Shown here piece by piece: positions 33,028 to 42,542 of a DNA stretch of 64,000 nucleotides. The stretch lies in NCBI RefSeq assembly GCF_036186745.1, contig NZ_CP108086.1, positions 3,658,001 to 3,722,000 of the forward strand, given 5' to 3'. The stretch comes from Microbispora hainanensis (GTDB taxonomy: Bacteria; Actinomycetota; Actinomycetes; Streptosporangiales; Streptosporangiaceae). The position numbers and the translations under genes were made by a program. Under the pieces are notes generated by a model that searched no databases, was not told where the DNA came from, and saw only the letters and a list, made by a program, of their open reading frames with translations. Within the stretch, counting starts at the first letter, position 1. Each line of letters opens with the position of its first letter.

Positions 33028-33950
33028 CCCGCCGCAAGGCCGTACGCGCGCTGTTCCTGCTCGTGGCGCTGGGGTTCGGCGTCTGGGCGGTGGCGAGCCA
33101 GTGGACCGCCGTGGCGGACGGGTTCGCCCGCCTGTCATGGGTGGAGCTGACCGGCTCGCTGGTGGCGGTGCTCGGTGCGCTGCTGTCGGGGATGCTCATG
33201 TGGCGGGCGCTGCTGACCGACCTGGGCTCCCCGCTGGCGTTCACCGACGCGTCCAAGATCTTCTTCGTGGGCCAGCTCGGCAAGTACATCCCCGGGTCGG
33301 TGTGGCCGATGCTCGCGCAGATGGAGATGGGCCGCGACCACGGCATCCCCCGGCCGCGCAGCGCCGCCGCCTTCTTCCTGACCTATCCGATCTATCTCGG
33401 CACCGGGTTGCTGGTCGCCGTCGTCACGCTGCCGGTGCTCGCCGGGCAGTCGGTGATGAGATACGCCTGGCTGCTGCTGCTCGTGCCGGTGGTCGCCGCC
33501 GCCCTGCATCCGAAGGTGGTCAACGGCGTCATCGCGTTCGGGCTGCGCGTGCTGCGCCGCCCGCCGCTCGAACGGCCGCTCACCCGGCGCGGCGTGCTCG
33601 TCTCGTGCGGCTGGGCCCTGGTGGGCTGGGCGGCGTACGGCGTGCACCTGGCGCTCGTCGTGCACGGCCTCGGGGCGGGCGGGCCCTCGGCCGTGATCCT
33701 GAGCTTCGGCGCGTTCGCGCTCGCCTGGTGCCTGGGGTTCGTGTTCGTGATCGCTCCGGCGGGCGCGGGTGTGCGGGAGGTCGCGATGGTGGCCGCGCTC
33801 GCCCCGGTGCTCGACCGGCCCGCCGCTATCGCCGCCGCGCTGTGCTCCCGGCTCATCGTGTCCGTCGGCGACCTCGTGTGCGCCGGCGTCGCCGGTCTGG
33901 CCTCCCGGCGCGTGGTCCGTACGCGGGAGGAACCCGTAACCCGGGCCTGA
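33024..33950 (+). CDS. Flippase-like integral membrane protein, second copy
   Basis: The 308-residue membrane protein shares FFVGQLGKYIPGSVWPM and VIAPAGAGVREVAMVAALAP with the gene at 31041 and has the same length and segment spacing. It is translationally coupled to the methyltransferase. Two such paralogues this close suggest that two related lipid-linked intermediates are handled or that the proteins form a heterodimer; both are inference. The following 241 bases (33951-34191) have no gene. Confidence 0.8.
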   Translation: MTRRKAVRALFLLVALGFGVWAVASQWTAVADGFARLSWVELTGSLVAVLGALLSGMLMWRALLTDLGSPLAFTDASKIFFVGQLGKYIPGSVWPMLAQMEMGRDHGIPRPRSAAAFFLTYPIYLGTGLLVAVVTLPVLAGQSVMRYAWLLLLVPVVAAALHPKVVNGVIAFGLRVLRRPPLERPLTRRGVLVSCGWALVGWAAYGVHLALVVHGLGAGGPSAVILSFGAFALAWCLGFVFVIAPAGAGVREVAMVAALAPVLDRPAAIAAALCSRLIVSVGDLVCAGVAGLASRRVVRTREEPVTRA

Positions 33951-34191
33951 ATCCGTGGAATCGGCGCGGGTCGGCCGCGCGCGGACATGATCCTCATGTG
34001 ATATCCCTCACGTTTTGGGGGACGCCGGAAATAGAGTGACAAGCAGGGACGCGGGGGAAGGCGTCAGTTCGTGGCGTGGGCCCCCGGCCCTGCTGAAGCA
34101 CTGCCGGAACACCGCCGGAACCAGCGGGACCGCGCGGGCAGGGGAGCGATCCTCCCGGCCCGGTGCGGGCCCAGTGAGGGGAGCGATTCAT

Positions 34192-35319
34192 TTGACACCC
34201 CGGGTGCTCGTCGACGCCGCCGCGGTCCCCGCCGATCGCGGCGCCCTGATCAGGTATGTCGATGGACTGGTCGCGGCCCTGCACGAGGCGGGCGCGGACC
34301 TCGCCGTGGTCTGCCAGCGCGCGGACGCCGAGCGCTATGCCGCCCTCGCCCCCTCGGCGCGGATCCTGTCAGGACCGCCCGCGATCACGAACCGGAACAA
34401 GCGGCTGGCCTGGGAGCAGACCGGGCTGCCGGTCCTCGCCCGGCACGCGGGCGCCCAGGTGATCCACGCTCCCTACTACTCGATCCCGCTGAGCGCGGGC
34501 CTGCCCACCGTGGCCACCGTGCACGACGTCACCTCGTTCACCGACCCCGACCAGCACGACCCCGTCAGAGCCTCCTTCTTCCGGTCGGCCACCCGCACCG
34601 CCGTACGCCACGCCAGCCGGGTGATCGTGCCCTCCAAGGCCACCATGGACGAGCTGGTGCGGGTGCTGGCCGCCGACCCCACCCGGATCGACGTCGCCTA
34701 TCACGGTGTGGACCCCGCGTTGTTCCACCCGCCCACGCCGCAGGACGTACGCCGGGTGGCCGGGCGCATCGGCCTGCACGGCCGGCCGTACGTCGCCTAT
34801 CTGGGCGCGCTGGAGCCGCGCAAGAACGTGCCCAACCTGGTGACCGGGTTCGGCCGGGCGGTCGCCCACCTGTCCTCGCCGCCCGCGCTCGTGCTGGCCG
34901 GCGGCCCCGCCTGGGACGAGGAGGTCGACGCCGCCGTGGCCGCGCTGCCGCCCCGGGTGAAGGTCGTGCGTCCCGGCTTCCTGCCCTTCGCCGACCTGCC
35001 GGGCTTCCTCGGCGGGGCGCTCGTGGTCGCCTCCCCGTCGCGAGGCGAGGGGTTCGGGCTGCCCGTGCTGGAGGCGATGGCGTGCGGGGCGCCCGTGCTG
35101 ACCACCCACCGCGCCTCGCTGCCCGAGGTGGGCGGCGACGCCGTGGCCTACACCGAACCCGACGCCGACAGCATCGCGCGGGCGCTGCGCGCCCTGCTGG
35201 AGTCGCCGGAGCGGCGCGCCTCGCTGGCGCGGGCGGGCGTCACCCGCTCGCGCGAGTTCACGTGGCGGCACTCGGCGGAGGCGCATCTGCTCGCCTACCA
35301 ACGGGCGGTCGAGGGCTGA
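34192..35319 (+). CDS. GT4 glycosyltransferase (mannosyltransferase-like)
   Basis: The 375-residue GT-B protein is complete: an acceptor domain with DRGALIRYVDGLVAALHEAG and HAPYYSIPL, then a donor domain with AYLGALEPRKNVPNLVTGF and SPSRGEGFGLPVLEAMACG, the EX7E-like motif that binds nucleotide sugar. It resembles GDP-mannose-dependent alpha-mannosyltransferases. TTG 34192 follows GAGGGGAG at 8 bases; GTG 34174 is an in-frame alternative. It lies just before a sugar-1-phosphate nucleotidyltransferase that may supply GDP-mannose. Confidence 0.88.
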   Translation: MTPRVLVDAAAVPADRGALIRYVDGLVAALHEAGADLAVVCQRADAERYAALAPSARILSGPPAITNRNKRLAWEQTGLPVLARHAGAQVIHAPYYSIPLSAGLPTVATVHDVTSFTDPDQHDPVRASFFRSATRTAVRHASRVIVPSKATMDELVRVLAADPTRIDVAYHGVDPALFHPPTPQDVRRVAGRIGLHGRPYVAYLGALEPRKNVPNLVTGFGRAVAHLSSPPALVLAGGPAWDEEVDAAVAALPPRVKVVRPGFLPFADLPGFLGGALVVASPSRGEGFGLPVLEAMACGAPVLTTHRASLPEVGGDAVAYTEPDADSIARALRALLESPERRASLARAGVTRSREFTWRHSAEAHLLAYQRAVEG

Positions 35320-35431
35320 CCAAAACGATGGATCATGAAAGTTTCGCGCGGCGGCCGGAGATCGTGCCAGTGTCATGAAACGTCCGCGCAACGGTCGGCG
35401 TCGGCGAGCCATGCGGACGGCCTACCTAGGC

Positions 35432-35437
35432 TACCCT
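35432..35437 (+). promoter_or_regulatory. -10 element TACCCT of leaderless nucleotidyltransferase gene
   Basis: TACCCT is followed by 7 bases and GTG 35445, the classic leaderless spacing. Confidence 0.5.
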
Positions 35438-35444
35438 CGCGGCT

Positions 35445-36548
35445 GTGAGGGAGAGTTCTGTGCGGTCGCCTGACGGTCTCGAGGCGATCCTTCTCGTGGG
35501 CGGCCAGGGCACGCGTCTGCGGCCGCTGACGCTCAGCACGCCCAAGCCGCTGCTTCCGACGGCGGGGGTGCCCTTCCTCGCGCACCAACTGGCGAAGGCG
35601 CGGGCCTACGGAGTGCGCCGCGTGGTCTTCGCGACGTCCTATCGCGCGTCGATGTTCGGTGAGGCGTTCGGCGACGGGTCGGGCTTCGGCCTGGAGATCG
35701 TCTACATGACCGAGGACACCCCGCTCGGCACCGGCGGCGCGATCCGCAACGCCGCGCGGGCGCTGACCTGCCCGCCCGACGCGCCGGTGCTCGTGCTGAA
35801 CGGCGACATCCTGTCGGGCCACGACATCGCGGAGCAGGTGGACCTGCACGTCTCACGGGGGGCCGCGGTGACCCTCCACCTCACAGAGGTGGACGACCCG
35901 TCGCGGTTCGGCTGCGTGCCGACCGACGACGACGGCCGGGTCAGCGCCTTCCTGGAGAAGACCCCCAATCCCGTGACGAACCGGATCAACGCCGGCTGCT
36001 ACGTGTTCCAGCGCTCGGTCATCGACGCGATCCCCGAGGGCCAGGTGGTGTCGGTCGAGCGGGAGACCTTCCCCGGCCTGATCGCGGCCGGCGAGCTGGT
36101 GCTGGGCTACGCCGACACGTCTTACTGGCTCGACGTGGGCACCCCGGCGGCGTTCGTGCAGGGCTCGGCCGACCTGGTGCTGGGCAAGCTCGCCTCGCCC
36201 GCGCTGCCGGGCCCGGTGGGCGAGTGCCTCCTGCTGGACGGGGCCGTCGTGTCGCCCGAGGCCAAGGTCACCTGCGGCACGGTCGTCGGCCCGCGGGCCA
36301 GGGTCGAGGCCGGCGCGAGCGTGCGCGGCAGTGTGCTGTCCGAGGGCTGCCACGTCGCGTCCGGCGCGACCGTCGTGAACTCGGTCGTCGGCGTCGGCGC
36401 CCGCGTCGCCTCCGGCGCGGTGCTGCGCGAGGTCGTCGTCGGCGACGGCGCGCACATCGGCCCCGGCAACGAGCTCACCTCCGGCATGCGCGTCTGGCCC
36501 GGGGTGAACCTGCCCGAGTGCGCCGTCCGCTTCTCCAGCGACGTGTGA
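35445..36548 (+). CDS. Mannose-1-phosphate guanylyltransferase-like nucleotidyltransferase with hexapeptide tail
   Basis: The 367-residue protein has an N-terminal nucleotidyltransferase domain (LVGGQGTRLRPLTL, STPKPLLP, LVLNGDILSG) and a C-terminal left-handed beta-helix made of hexapeptide repeats (VVGPRARVEAGASVRGSVL). This architecture is that of GDP-mannose and some glucose-1-phosphate nucleotidyltransferases. The manB gene further right would supply mannose 1-phosphate, and the preceding GT4 would use GDP-mannose. GTG 35445 is supported by leaderless promoter spacing. Confidence 0.85.
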   Translation: MRESSVRSPDGLEAILLVGGQGTRLRPLTLSTPKPLLPTAGVPFLAHQLAKARAYGVRRVVFATSYRASMFGEAFGDGSGFGLEIVYMTEDTPLGTGGAIRNAARALTCPPDAPVLVLNGDILSGHDIAEQVDLHVSRGAAVTLHLTEVDDPSRFGCVPTDDDGRVSAFLEKTPNPVTNRINAGCYVFQRSVIDAIPEGQVVSVERETFPGLIAAGELVLGYADTSYWLDVGTPAAFVQGSADLVLGKLASPALPGPVGECLLLDGAVVSPEAKVTCGTVVGPRARVEAGASVRGSVLSEGCHVASGATVVNSVVGVGARVASGAVLREVVVGDGAHIGPGNELTSGMRVWPGVNLPECAVRFSSDV

Positions 36549-36549
36549 C

Positions 36550-37527
36550 ATGATCCCCGCGGCCTCCACCGGACGGCGAAGCGAGCGGCGCTGGCGCCCG
36601 TCCGCGCAGCTCGACGTCGCGTTGACGCTGTCGCCGCACCGGCGCGGGGGAGGCGACCCGGCCTGGCGGCGTACGCCGGACGGGGCGATCTGGCGCACCT
36701 CGCGCACCCCGGAAGGGCCCGGCACCCTGCGCGTGACGGCGAGCCGCGGCGAGGTCCACGCGCAGGCGTGGGGGCCGGGGGCGGGCTGGCTGCTGGAGAC
36801 GCTGCCGTCGCTGCTCGGCGCCGAGGACGACATCGAGGGCTTCGCCGCCCTGCTCGCGCGGCTCACCCGCGCGGGCGACCCCCGGCAGGCCCGCGCCGCC
36901 GCGTTCGTCGCGGGCCTCGCGAGCCGCGCCGCCGGGCTGCGGGTGGGGCGCTCCCTGCGGGTCTTCGAGGCGCTCGCGCCCGCCGTGCTCGAACAGAAGG
37001 TGGTCGGCAGGGAGGCGTGGCGGGCCTGGCGCTTCCTGCTGCGCCGTTATGGCGAGCCGGCCCCGGGCCCGGCCCCCGAGGGCATGTACGTCATCCCGCC
37101 GCCGGAGGTGTGGCGGGAGATCCCGTCGTGGGACTGGCATCGGGCGGGCGCGGAGGCCGTACGGGCCAGGACGATCGTCAACGCGGCCCGGCACGCCGGG
37201 AAATTAGAGGGCACGACCACGGCGGCGTCATCGGAGGAGGCGGACCGCCTGCTGCGGGCGCTGCCGGGCATCGGCGTGTGGACCTCCGCAGAGGTGCGCC
37301 AGCGGGCCCACGGCGATCCCGACGCCCCGAGCGTGGGCGACTTCCACCTGCCGGGCATCGTCGGCTACGCGCTGACCGGGCAGAAGACCGACGACGACGG
37401 CATGCTCGACCTGCTGGAACCGTTCCGGGGACACCGCCACCGCGTGGTGAGGCTGATCGAGCTCAGCGGCGTCAGGCCGCCGGCCCGTGGCCCGCGCATG
37501 GCCGCGCGGGACTACCGGGCCTTCTGA
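36550..37527 (+). CDS. AlkA-like DNA-3-methyladenine glycosylase
   Basis: The 325-residue protein begins 2 bases after the previous stop. It has a TATA-box-like N-terminal part (about 1-110) and a HhH-GPD domain with EQKVVGREAWRAWRFL, the hairpin LPGIGVWTSAEV and the catalytic Asp in VGDFHLPG. Enzymes of this family excise alkylated purines and start base-excision repair. It is unrelated to the envelope genes around it but is probably transcribed with the nucleotidyltransferase. Its end overlaps the convergent secreted-protein gene by 16 bases. Confidence 0.85.
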   Translation: MIPAASTGRRSERRWRPSAQLDVALTLSPHRRGGGDPAWRRTPDGAIWRTSRTPEGPGTLRVTASRGEVHAQAWGPGAGWLLETLPSLLGAEDDIEGFAALLARLTRAGDPRQARAAAFVAGLASRAAGLRVGRSLRVFEALAPAVLEQKVVGREAWRAWRFLLRRYGEPAPGPAPEGMYVIPPPEVWREIPSWDWHRAGAEAVRARTIVNAARHAGKLEGTTTAASSEEADRLLRALPGIGVWTSAEVRQRAHGDPDAPSVGDFHLPGIVGYALTGQKTDDDGMLDLLEPFRGHRHRVVRLIELSGVRPPARGPRMAARDYRAF

Positions 37528-37898
37528 CGACGTGCGTTCACGTTCTGGTTGATCCCGCAGTCGTCGATCCCGTCCACGCACCTGCCGCTGAGGGTGTCGG
37601 TGAAGACGCTGACGCTCGTCACCTGCTGGAGGCCGGTGAACGCGATGGCGTTGTTGCCGGCGGCGGCGTTCACGTTGCGCCTGCCCCTGGAGATCTGCAG
37701 GGGGCCGCTGGCGATCGCGGGCGTGTTGGCCGTGTTGCGGCCGTCCGTGACCTGCTTGGCGTGGCCCTTGCCCTTGCCCGATCCGTGGCCGTGCCCCGCC
37801 TGCACAGCCCCGAACGCCGTGCCGGCGAGCGGCGCCGACAACCCGACGACGAACGCCACAACCAGACAAAACGCGCCATCCACCCTGATAACGGCCAT
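37512..37898 (-). CDS. Small secreted protein with a single disulfide candidate
   Basis: The 128-residue product has a signal peptide (hydrophobic CLVVAFVVGLSAPLAG, cleavage likely after AFG-A or VQA), a His/Gly/Lys-rich linker (GHGHGSGKGKGHAK) and an Asn/Gly/Thr-rich mature part. Two cysteines lie close together in RCVDGIDDCG. Stretches such as RNVNAAAGNNAIAFTG look like short beta repeats. It does not match chaplins or rodlins by motif; the function is unknown. ATG 37898 has GGCGGGG upstream. Confidence 0.6.
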   Translation of the reverse strand: MAVIRVDGAFCLVVAFVVGLSAPLAGTAFGAVQAGHGHGSGKGKGHAKQVTDGRNTANTPAIASGPLQISRGRRNVNAAAGNNAIAFTGLQQVTSVSVFTDTLSGRCVDGIDDCGINQNVNARRQKAR

Positions 37899-38043
37899 CT
37901 ATTCCCCGCCCGTTCATCGATCTCGCTCCAGCGCTCATACCCTCCGGCCGCAAACTCCCCGGCGCGGCTGCGCCATGACTTCTCCCGTGACTTCTCCCGT
38001 ACGTGCGGCCGGGGGCTGAGTGCGCCGGACGGACCCACGCCTC

Positions 38044-38050
38044 ATAGGGT
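38044..38050 (+). promoter_or_regulatory. -10 element TAGGGT of leaderless fbiC
   Basis: TAGGGT is followed by six bases and ATG 38057, consistent with a leaderless transcript. Confidence 0.4.
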
Positions 38051-38056
38051 GCGCGT

Positions 38057-40678
38057 ATGACGGCGAAGCGACTCCCGAACGTCAGCTCCGACAGCGGCAC
38101 CCGCCGGGCACTCGCGCGGGCCAGGGACGGCAAGGCCCTCGACCTCGCGGAGGCGGCGATCCTGCTGCGCGCCCGCGGCGACGACCTGGACGCCCTGCTC
38201 GCGCACGCCTCGCGGGTCAGGGACGCGGGGCTGGAGGCCGCCGGCCGGCCCGGTGTCATCACCTACAGCCGCAAGGTGTTCATCCCGCTGACCCGGCTGT
38301 GCCGGGACAGGTGCGGCTACTGCACGTTCGCCACCGCGCCCCACAAGCTGCCCGCCGCCTTCCTGTCCCCGGACGAGGTGCTGGACATCGCCCGCCAGGG
38401 CGCGGCGATGGGCTGCAAGGAGGCGCTGTTCACGCTCGGCGACCGGCCGGAGGACCGCTGGCACCAGGCGCGCGAGTGGCTCGACGCCCACGGATACGAC
38501 GACACGCTGTCGTACGTCCGGGCGATGGCGATCCGGGTGCTGGAGGAGACCGGGCTGCTGCCCCACCTCAACCCCGGCGTGCTGACCTGGAAGGACCTGC
38601 AGCGGCTCAAGCCGGTCGCGCCGTCGATGGGCATGATGCTGGAGACCACCTCGCGGCGGCTGTTCACCGAGAAGGGCGAGGCCCACTACGGCTCTCCCGA
38701 CAAGGACCCCGCCGTACGGCTGCGCGTGCTGGAGGACGCGGGCCGCTCCAGCGTGCCGTTCACGACGGGCCTGCTGATCGGCATCGGCGAGACGATCGAG
38801 GAGCGGGCCGAGTCGATCTTCGCGATCCGCCGCGTCGCCAGGGAGTACGGCGGCATCCAGGAGGTCATCGTCCAGAACTTCCGCGCCAAGCCCGACACGG
38901 CCATGCGCGGGATGCCCGACGCCGACCTGCACGAGCTGGCCGCGACGATCGCGGTGACCCGGCTCGTGCTCGGCCCGAAGGTCCGCGTGCAGGCGCCGCC
39001 CAACCTGATCGGCGAGGAGTACGCGCTGATGCTGCGGGCGGGCATCGACGACTGGGGCGGGGTGTCGCCGCTCACGCCCGACCACGTCAATCCCGAACGC
39101 CCCTGGCCGCAGATCGACGACCTGGCGGCGCGCACCGCCGGCGCCGGGTTCACGCTGCGCGAGCGCCTCACGATCTATCCCGAGTATGTGCTCGCGGGGG
39201 AGCCGTGGCTCGACCCCCGCCTCACCGAGCACGTCGCGGCGCTGGCCGACCCCGCCACCGGGCTCGCCCGGGAGGACGCGGTGCTCCGGGGCCGTCCCTG
39301 GCAGGAGCCCGATGGTGGCCTCGTCACCGGAGGGCGGGCCGACCTGCACACCGCCGTCGACGCCGAGGGCCGTACGGGCGACCGCCGTGCCGACTTCGAC
39401 AGCGTGTACGGCGACTGGGACGCGCTGCGCGAACGCCTGCCGGACGCCCGGAGCCGCACGGTCCGGGCGGACGTGCGGGAGGCGCTGCGGCAGGCGGAGG
39501 CCGACCCGGCGCGGCTGACCGAGGAGCAGGCGCTGACGCTGCTCGACCTCGCCGGTGACCAGTCGGGGGCGGGCGCCGACGACGCCGGTCTCGACGAGCT
39601 GTGCCGGATCGCCGACGGGCTGCGCCGCGAGGCCGTGGGCGACGACGTCACCTACGTCGTCAACCGCAACATCAACTTCACCAACGTCTGCTACACCGGC
39701 TGCCGGTTCTGCGCGTTCGCCCAGCGGCGCACCGACGCCGACGCCTACACGCTGTCGCTGAGCGAGGTCGCCGACCGGGCCCAGGAGGCGTGGGAGGCCG
39801 GGGCGACCGAGGTGTGCATGCAGGGCGGCATCCACCCCGACCTGCCCGGCACGGCCTACTTCGACATCGCCCGCGCGGTCAAGGAACGCTGCCCCGAGAT
39901 CCACGTGCACGCGTTCTCGCCGATGGAGGTCGTCAACGGCGCGAGCCGTACGAACCTGTCGGTCGAGGAGTGGCTGATCGCGGCGCGGGAGGCGGGGGTC
40001 GACTCGCTGCCCGGCACGGCCGCCGAGATCCTCGACGACGACGTGCGGTGGGTGCTGACCAAGGGCAAGCTGCCCACCCGGGAGTGGATCGAGGTCATCA
40101 CCACGGCCCACCGGGTCGGCATCCCGACGACCTCGACCATGATGTACGGCCACGTGGACACCCACGAGCACTGGGTGCGCCACATCCGGCTCATCCGGAC
40201 GATCCAGGAGGAGACGGGCGGCTTCAGCGAGTTCGTGCTGCTGCCGTTCGTGCACCACAGCGCCCCGATCTACCTGGCGGGGATCGCCCGGCCGGGGCCG
40301 ACCGCGCGGGAGAACCGGGCCGTCCACGCGCTGGCGCGGATCATGCTGCACGGCGCGATCCGCAACATCCAGTGCTCCTGGGTGAAGCTGCGCGACGACC
40401 TGTGCCGTGACGTGCTCGCCGGAGGAGTGAACGACCTCGGCGGCACGCTCATGGAGGAGACGATCAGCCGGATGGCCGGCTCGGAGAACGGCTCCTACAA
40501 GACGATCAGCGAGATCGCGGCCATGGTCGCGCCGACCGGCCGTCCGCTGCGCCAGCGCACCACGTCGTACGGCACGCCGAGCGAGGAGCGGGCCGAGGCG
40601 GCCCGGCGCAGCGACGGGGTGTGCCAGTCGGTCCGCAGGCCGCTGCTCACGATCTCACCCGCCTCCCGGTCCGAGTAA
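38057..40678 (+). CDS. fbiC: 7,8-didemethyl-8-hydroxy-5-deazariboflavin (FO) synthase
   Basis: The 873-residue protein fuses two radical-SAM enzymes, CofG and CofH, as in other actinobacteria. The first [4Fe-4S] site is Cys82, Cys86 and Cys89 ([10 protein letters not shown]); the second is Cys545, Cys549 and Cys552 (VCYTGCRFC). Both have the following TIM-barrel signatures ([35 protein letters not shown]). It joins tyrosine and a pyrimidine to form the deazaflavin core of coenzyme F420. fbiA and fbiB lie 2 kb downstream on the other strand. The length is normal for FbiC. Confidence 0.97.
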   Translation: MTAKRLPNVSSDSGTRRALARARDGKALDLAEAAILLRARGDDLDALLAHASRVRDAGLEAAGRPGVITYSRKVFIPLTRLCRDRCGYCTFATAPHKLPAAFLSPDEVLDIARQGAAMGCKEALFTLGDRPEDRWHQAREWLDAHGYDDTLSYVRAMAIRVLEETGLLPHLNPGVLTWKDLQRLKPVAPSMGMMLETTSRRLFTEKGEAHYGSPDKDPAVRLRVLEDAGRSSVPFTTGLLIGIGETIEERAESIFAIRRVAREYGGIQEVIVQNFRAKPDTAMRGMPDADLHELAATIAVTRLVLGPKVRVQAPPNLIGEEYALMLRAGIDDWGGVSPLTPDHVNPERPWPQIDDLAARTAGAGFTLRERLTIYPEYVLAGEPWLDPRLTEHVAALADPATGLAREDAVLRGRPWQEPDGGLVTGGRADLHTAVDAEGRTGDRRADFDSVYGDWDALRERLPDARSRTVRADVREALRQAEADPARLTEEQALTLLDLAGDQSGAGADDAGLDELCRIADGLRREAVGDDVTYVVNRNINFTNVCYTGCRFCAFAQRRTDADAYTLSLSEVADRAQEAWEAGATEVCMQGGIHPDLPGTAYFDIARAVKERCPEIHVHAFSPMEVVNGASRTNLSVEEWLIAAREAGVDSLPGTAAEILDDDVRWVLTKGKLPTREWIEVITTAHRVGIPTTSTMMYGHVDTHEHWVRHIRLIRTIQEETGGFSEFVLLPFVHHSAPIYLAGIARPGPTARENRAVHALARIMLHGAIRNIQCSWVKLRDDLCRDVLAGGVNDLGGTLMEETISRMAGSENGSYKTISEIAAMVAPTGRPLRQRTTSYGTPSEERAEAARRSDGVCQSVRRPLLTISPASRSE

Positions 40679-40708
40679 TTGGACGCGCTGTATATAACGA
40701 GTTCTAAT
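40679..40708 (+). promoter_or_regulatory. Candidate promoter TTGGAC-18-TCTAAT
   Basis: TTGGAC (40679-40684) and TCTAAT (40703-40708) flank an 18-base, unusually AT-rich spacer (TGTATATAACG), giving a start near 40715 for the next gene. Confidence 0.4.
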
Positions 40709-40784
40709 TCGCTCTTGCGCCGTACGCGGGGTGGGCGGGCAGAATCGCAGTGCCGTCGATGAGCCTGGGAAGGGACCCCGCACC

Positions 40785-42542
40785 GTGCCGTCCGGTCGTC
40801 ACCGCGCCGCCTTCGCCGCCGAGCGGCGGCGCAGGCAGGCCAGATGGAAGGGCGGGGCCGCGGCCCTGGCGGCCGTGGCGATCGTCGTGGCGGGGATCGC
40901 CGTTTTCCTCACGCGCTCGACGGGAACGTGTTCCGCCCGCGACCCGATCCTCGTGAGCGTCGCGGCGGCCGTGGACGTCGCGCGGCCGGTCATGGACGCG
41001 GCCGAGCGGTTCAACGCCTCCGGCGCGGGAGTGGACGGGCGGTGCGTCCAGGTCCAGGTGGCCGAGCAGCCCCCGGCGCCGGTGCTCCGCACGCTGATCG
41101 GCGACCGGGCCGGTGTGCTGCCCGACCGCCCGGACGGATGGATCGCCGACTCGTCCGTCTGGGTGCGGCTGGCCCGCGCGCAGGGCGGGCAGGACATCGC
41201 CGCCGACGAGACCGTGGTCGCGACCTCCCCGCTGGTCTTCGCCACCCGGCGCTCGCTCGCCGAGCGGTTCGCCGCCGGGGGGACGGCCATGAGCTGGGAC
41301 ATGGTCTTCCCCGCCACGGTGCGGGGACGCCTCCAGCCCACCGAGCACGAGCCCGACATCGTGCGCATCCCCGACCCGTCGGTGTCGGGGGCGGGCATCG
41401 CGACCGTCGCGGCGGCCCGTGACATCGTGGGCTCGGGGGAGAGGGCCGACCGCGACCTCACGGCGTTCGTGCGGATGGCGCAGTCGGGGTCGGCCCCCGA
41501 CTACCGCAGCATGCTCGGCGCGGTGGACGCCCCCGGCTTCTGGTCGCGTCCCGTGGTGATCGTCCCCGAGCAGTCGGTGTGGGCGCACAACCGCGAGAGC
41601 GGCGCCGAGCCCGTGGTCGCCCTCCAGCCCAAGGAGGGCACGATCAACCTCGACTATCCGTACGTCGTGACGGCCGCCGACCCCGGCCGGGCGGCGGCCT
41701 CGCGGCTGTTCGCGGCCTGGCTGCGGTCGGCGGCGACGCAGGAGGCCGTACGGAAGGCCGGGTTCCGGGGCGCCGACGGGCAGCCGCCGTTCGACACCGG
41801 CGCGGGCATCTCGACCGAGGTGCCGCGCCCGCGGCCGTCGATCACGGCCCAGGTGATCGACGAGGCGCTGGAGGCGTGGAGCCGGCTCGCCCCGCCGAGC
41901 CGTCTCCTCGTGCTCGCCGACGTGTCCGAGGAGAACGCCCAACCGATCAGCGGGCACGGCGGGAAGACCCGGCTGGACGTCGCGGTCGAGGCGGCCAAGC
42001 TCGGCCTGCAGCTTTTCCCGAACGAGACCCACATGGGCCTGTGGGAGTTCGCCCGCGACCTGGAAGGCGGCGCGGACCACCGCGAGCTCGTCGGTCTCGG
42101 CCCGATCGGCAAGCCCGACGACGGCCAGGAGGAGATCCGCAAGACCGCCCTGTTCCGGGTGGCCGACGGCATCAGGGCGCGCGATGACCGGACCGGCTCG
42201 CTGTACGACGCGATCGACGCGGGCTTCCGTGCGGTGTCGAAGGGCTACGACCCGCAGATGAGCAACGCTCTGCTGGTGCTCACCGCGGGCGTGGACGACG
42301 GCAAGGGCGTGTCGCGGCGGGACCTCGTCGGAAAGCTCCGCAAGGAGTGGGATCCGGACAGGCCGGTGCAGATCATCGTGGTCGCGTTCGGCAAGGCCGC
42401 CGACCGGCGGGCGCTCGGCGAGATCGTCTCGGCCACCAACGGCCAGCTCTACGTGGCCCAGGAGCCGGGCCAGATCATCGACGTGTTCCTGTCGGCGCTG
42501 GCCCGGCGGCTGTGTCACCCCACCTGTTCGCCGGTCACCTGA
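40785..42542 (+). CDS. Membrane-anchored substrate-binding plus von Willebrand A domain protein
   Basis: The 585-residue protein has a basic N-terminus ([17 protein letters not shown]), one membrane segment (about 24-45), an extracellular solute-binding-like domain (about 60-340) and a C-terminal VWA domain with [11 protein letters not shown], the MIDAS region, where the third position is Glu rather than Ser. It should sit outside the cell. GTG 40785 was chosen over GTG 40731 because GGAAGGGA lies 10 bases upstream. Its ligand is unknown. It is located between fbiC and fbiB but has no evident role in F420 biosynthesis. Confidence 0.75.
   Translation: MPSGRHRAAFAAERRRRQARWKGGAAALAAVAIVVAGIAVFLTRSTGTCSARDPILVSVAAAVDVARPVMDAAERFNASGAGVDGRCVQVQVAEQPPAPVLRTLIGDRAGVLPDRPDGWIADSSVWVRLARAQGGQDIAADETVVATSPLVFATRRSLAERFAAGGTAMSWDMVFPATVRGRLQPTEHEPDIVRIPDPSVSGAGIATVAAARDIVGSGERADRDLTAFVRMAQSGSAPDYRSMLGAVDAPGFWSRPVVIVPEQSVWAHNRESGAEPVVALQPKEGTINLDYPYVVTAADPGRAAASRLFAAWLRSAATQEAVRKAGFRGADGQPPFDTGAGISTEVPRPRPSITAQVIDEALEAWSRLAPPSRLLVLADVSEENAQPISGHGGKTRLDVAVEAAKLGLQLFPNETHMGLWEFARDLEGGADHRELVGLGPIGKPDDGQEEIRKTALFRVADGIRARDDRTGSLYDAIDAGFRAVSKGYDPQMSNALLVLTAGVDDGKGVSRRDLVGKLRKEWDPDRPVQIIVVAFGKAADRRALGEIVSATNGQLYVAQEPGQIIDVFLSALARRLCHPTCSPVT

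Noticed and set aside
29869..33138. Very long open frame on the reverse strand opposite the GT2, GT4 and flippase genes
   Set aside because: The translation is Arg/Gly/Pro-rich without any domain and mirrors high-GC third-position bias. The forward-strand genes here have clear family motifs and good starts, and the true reverse gene is only 31041-31994.
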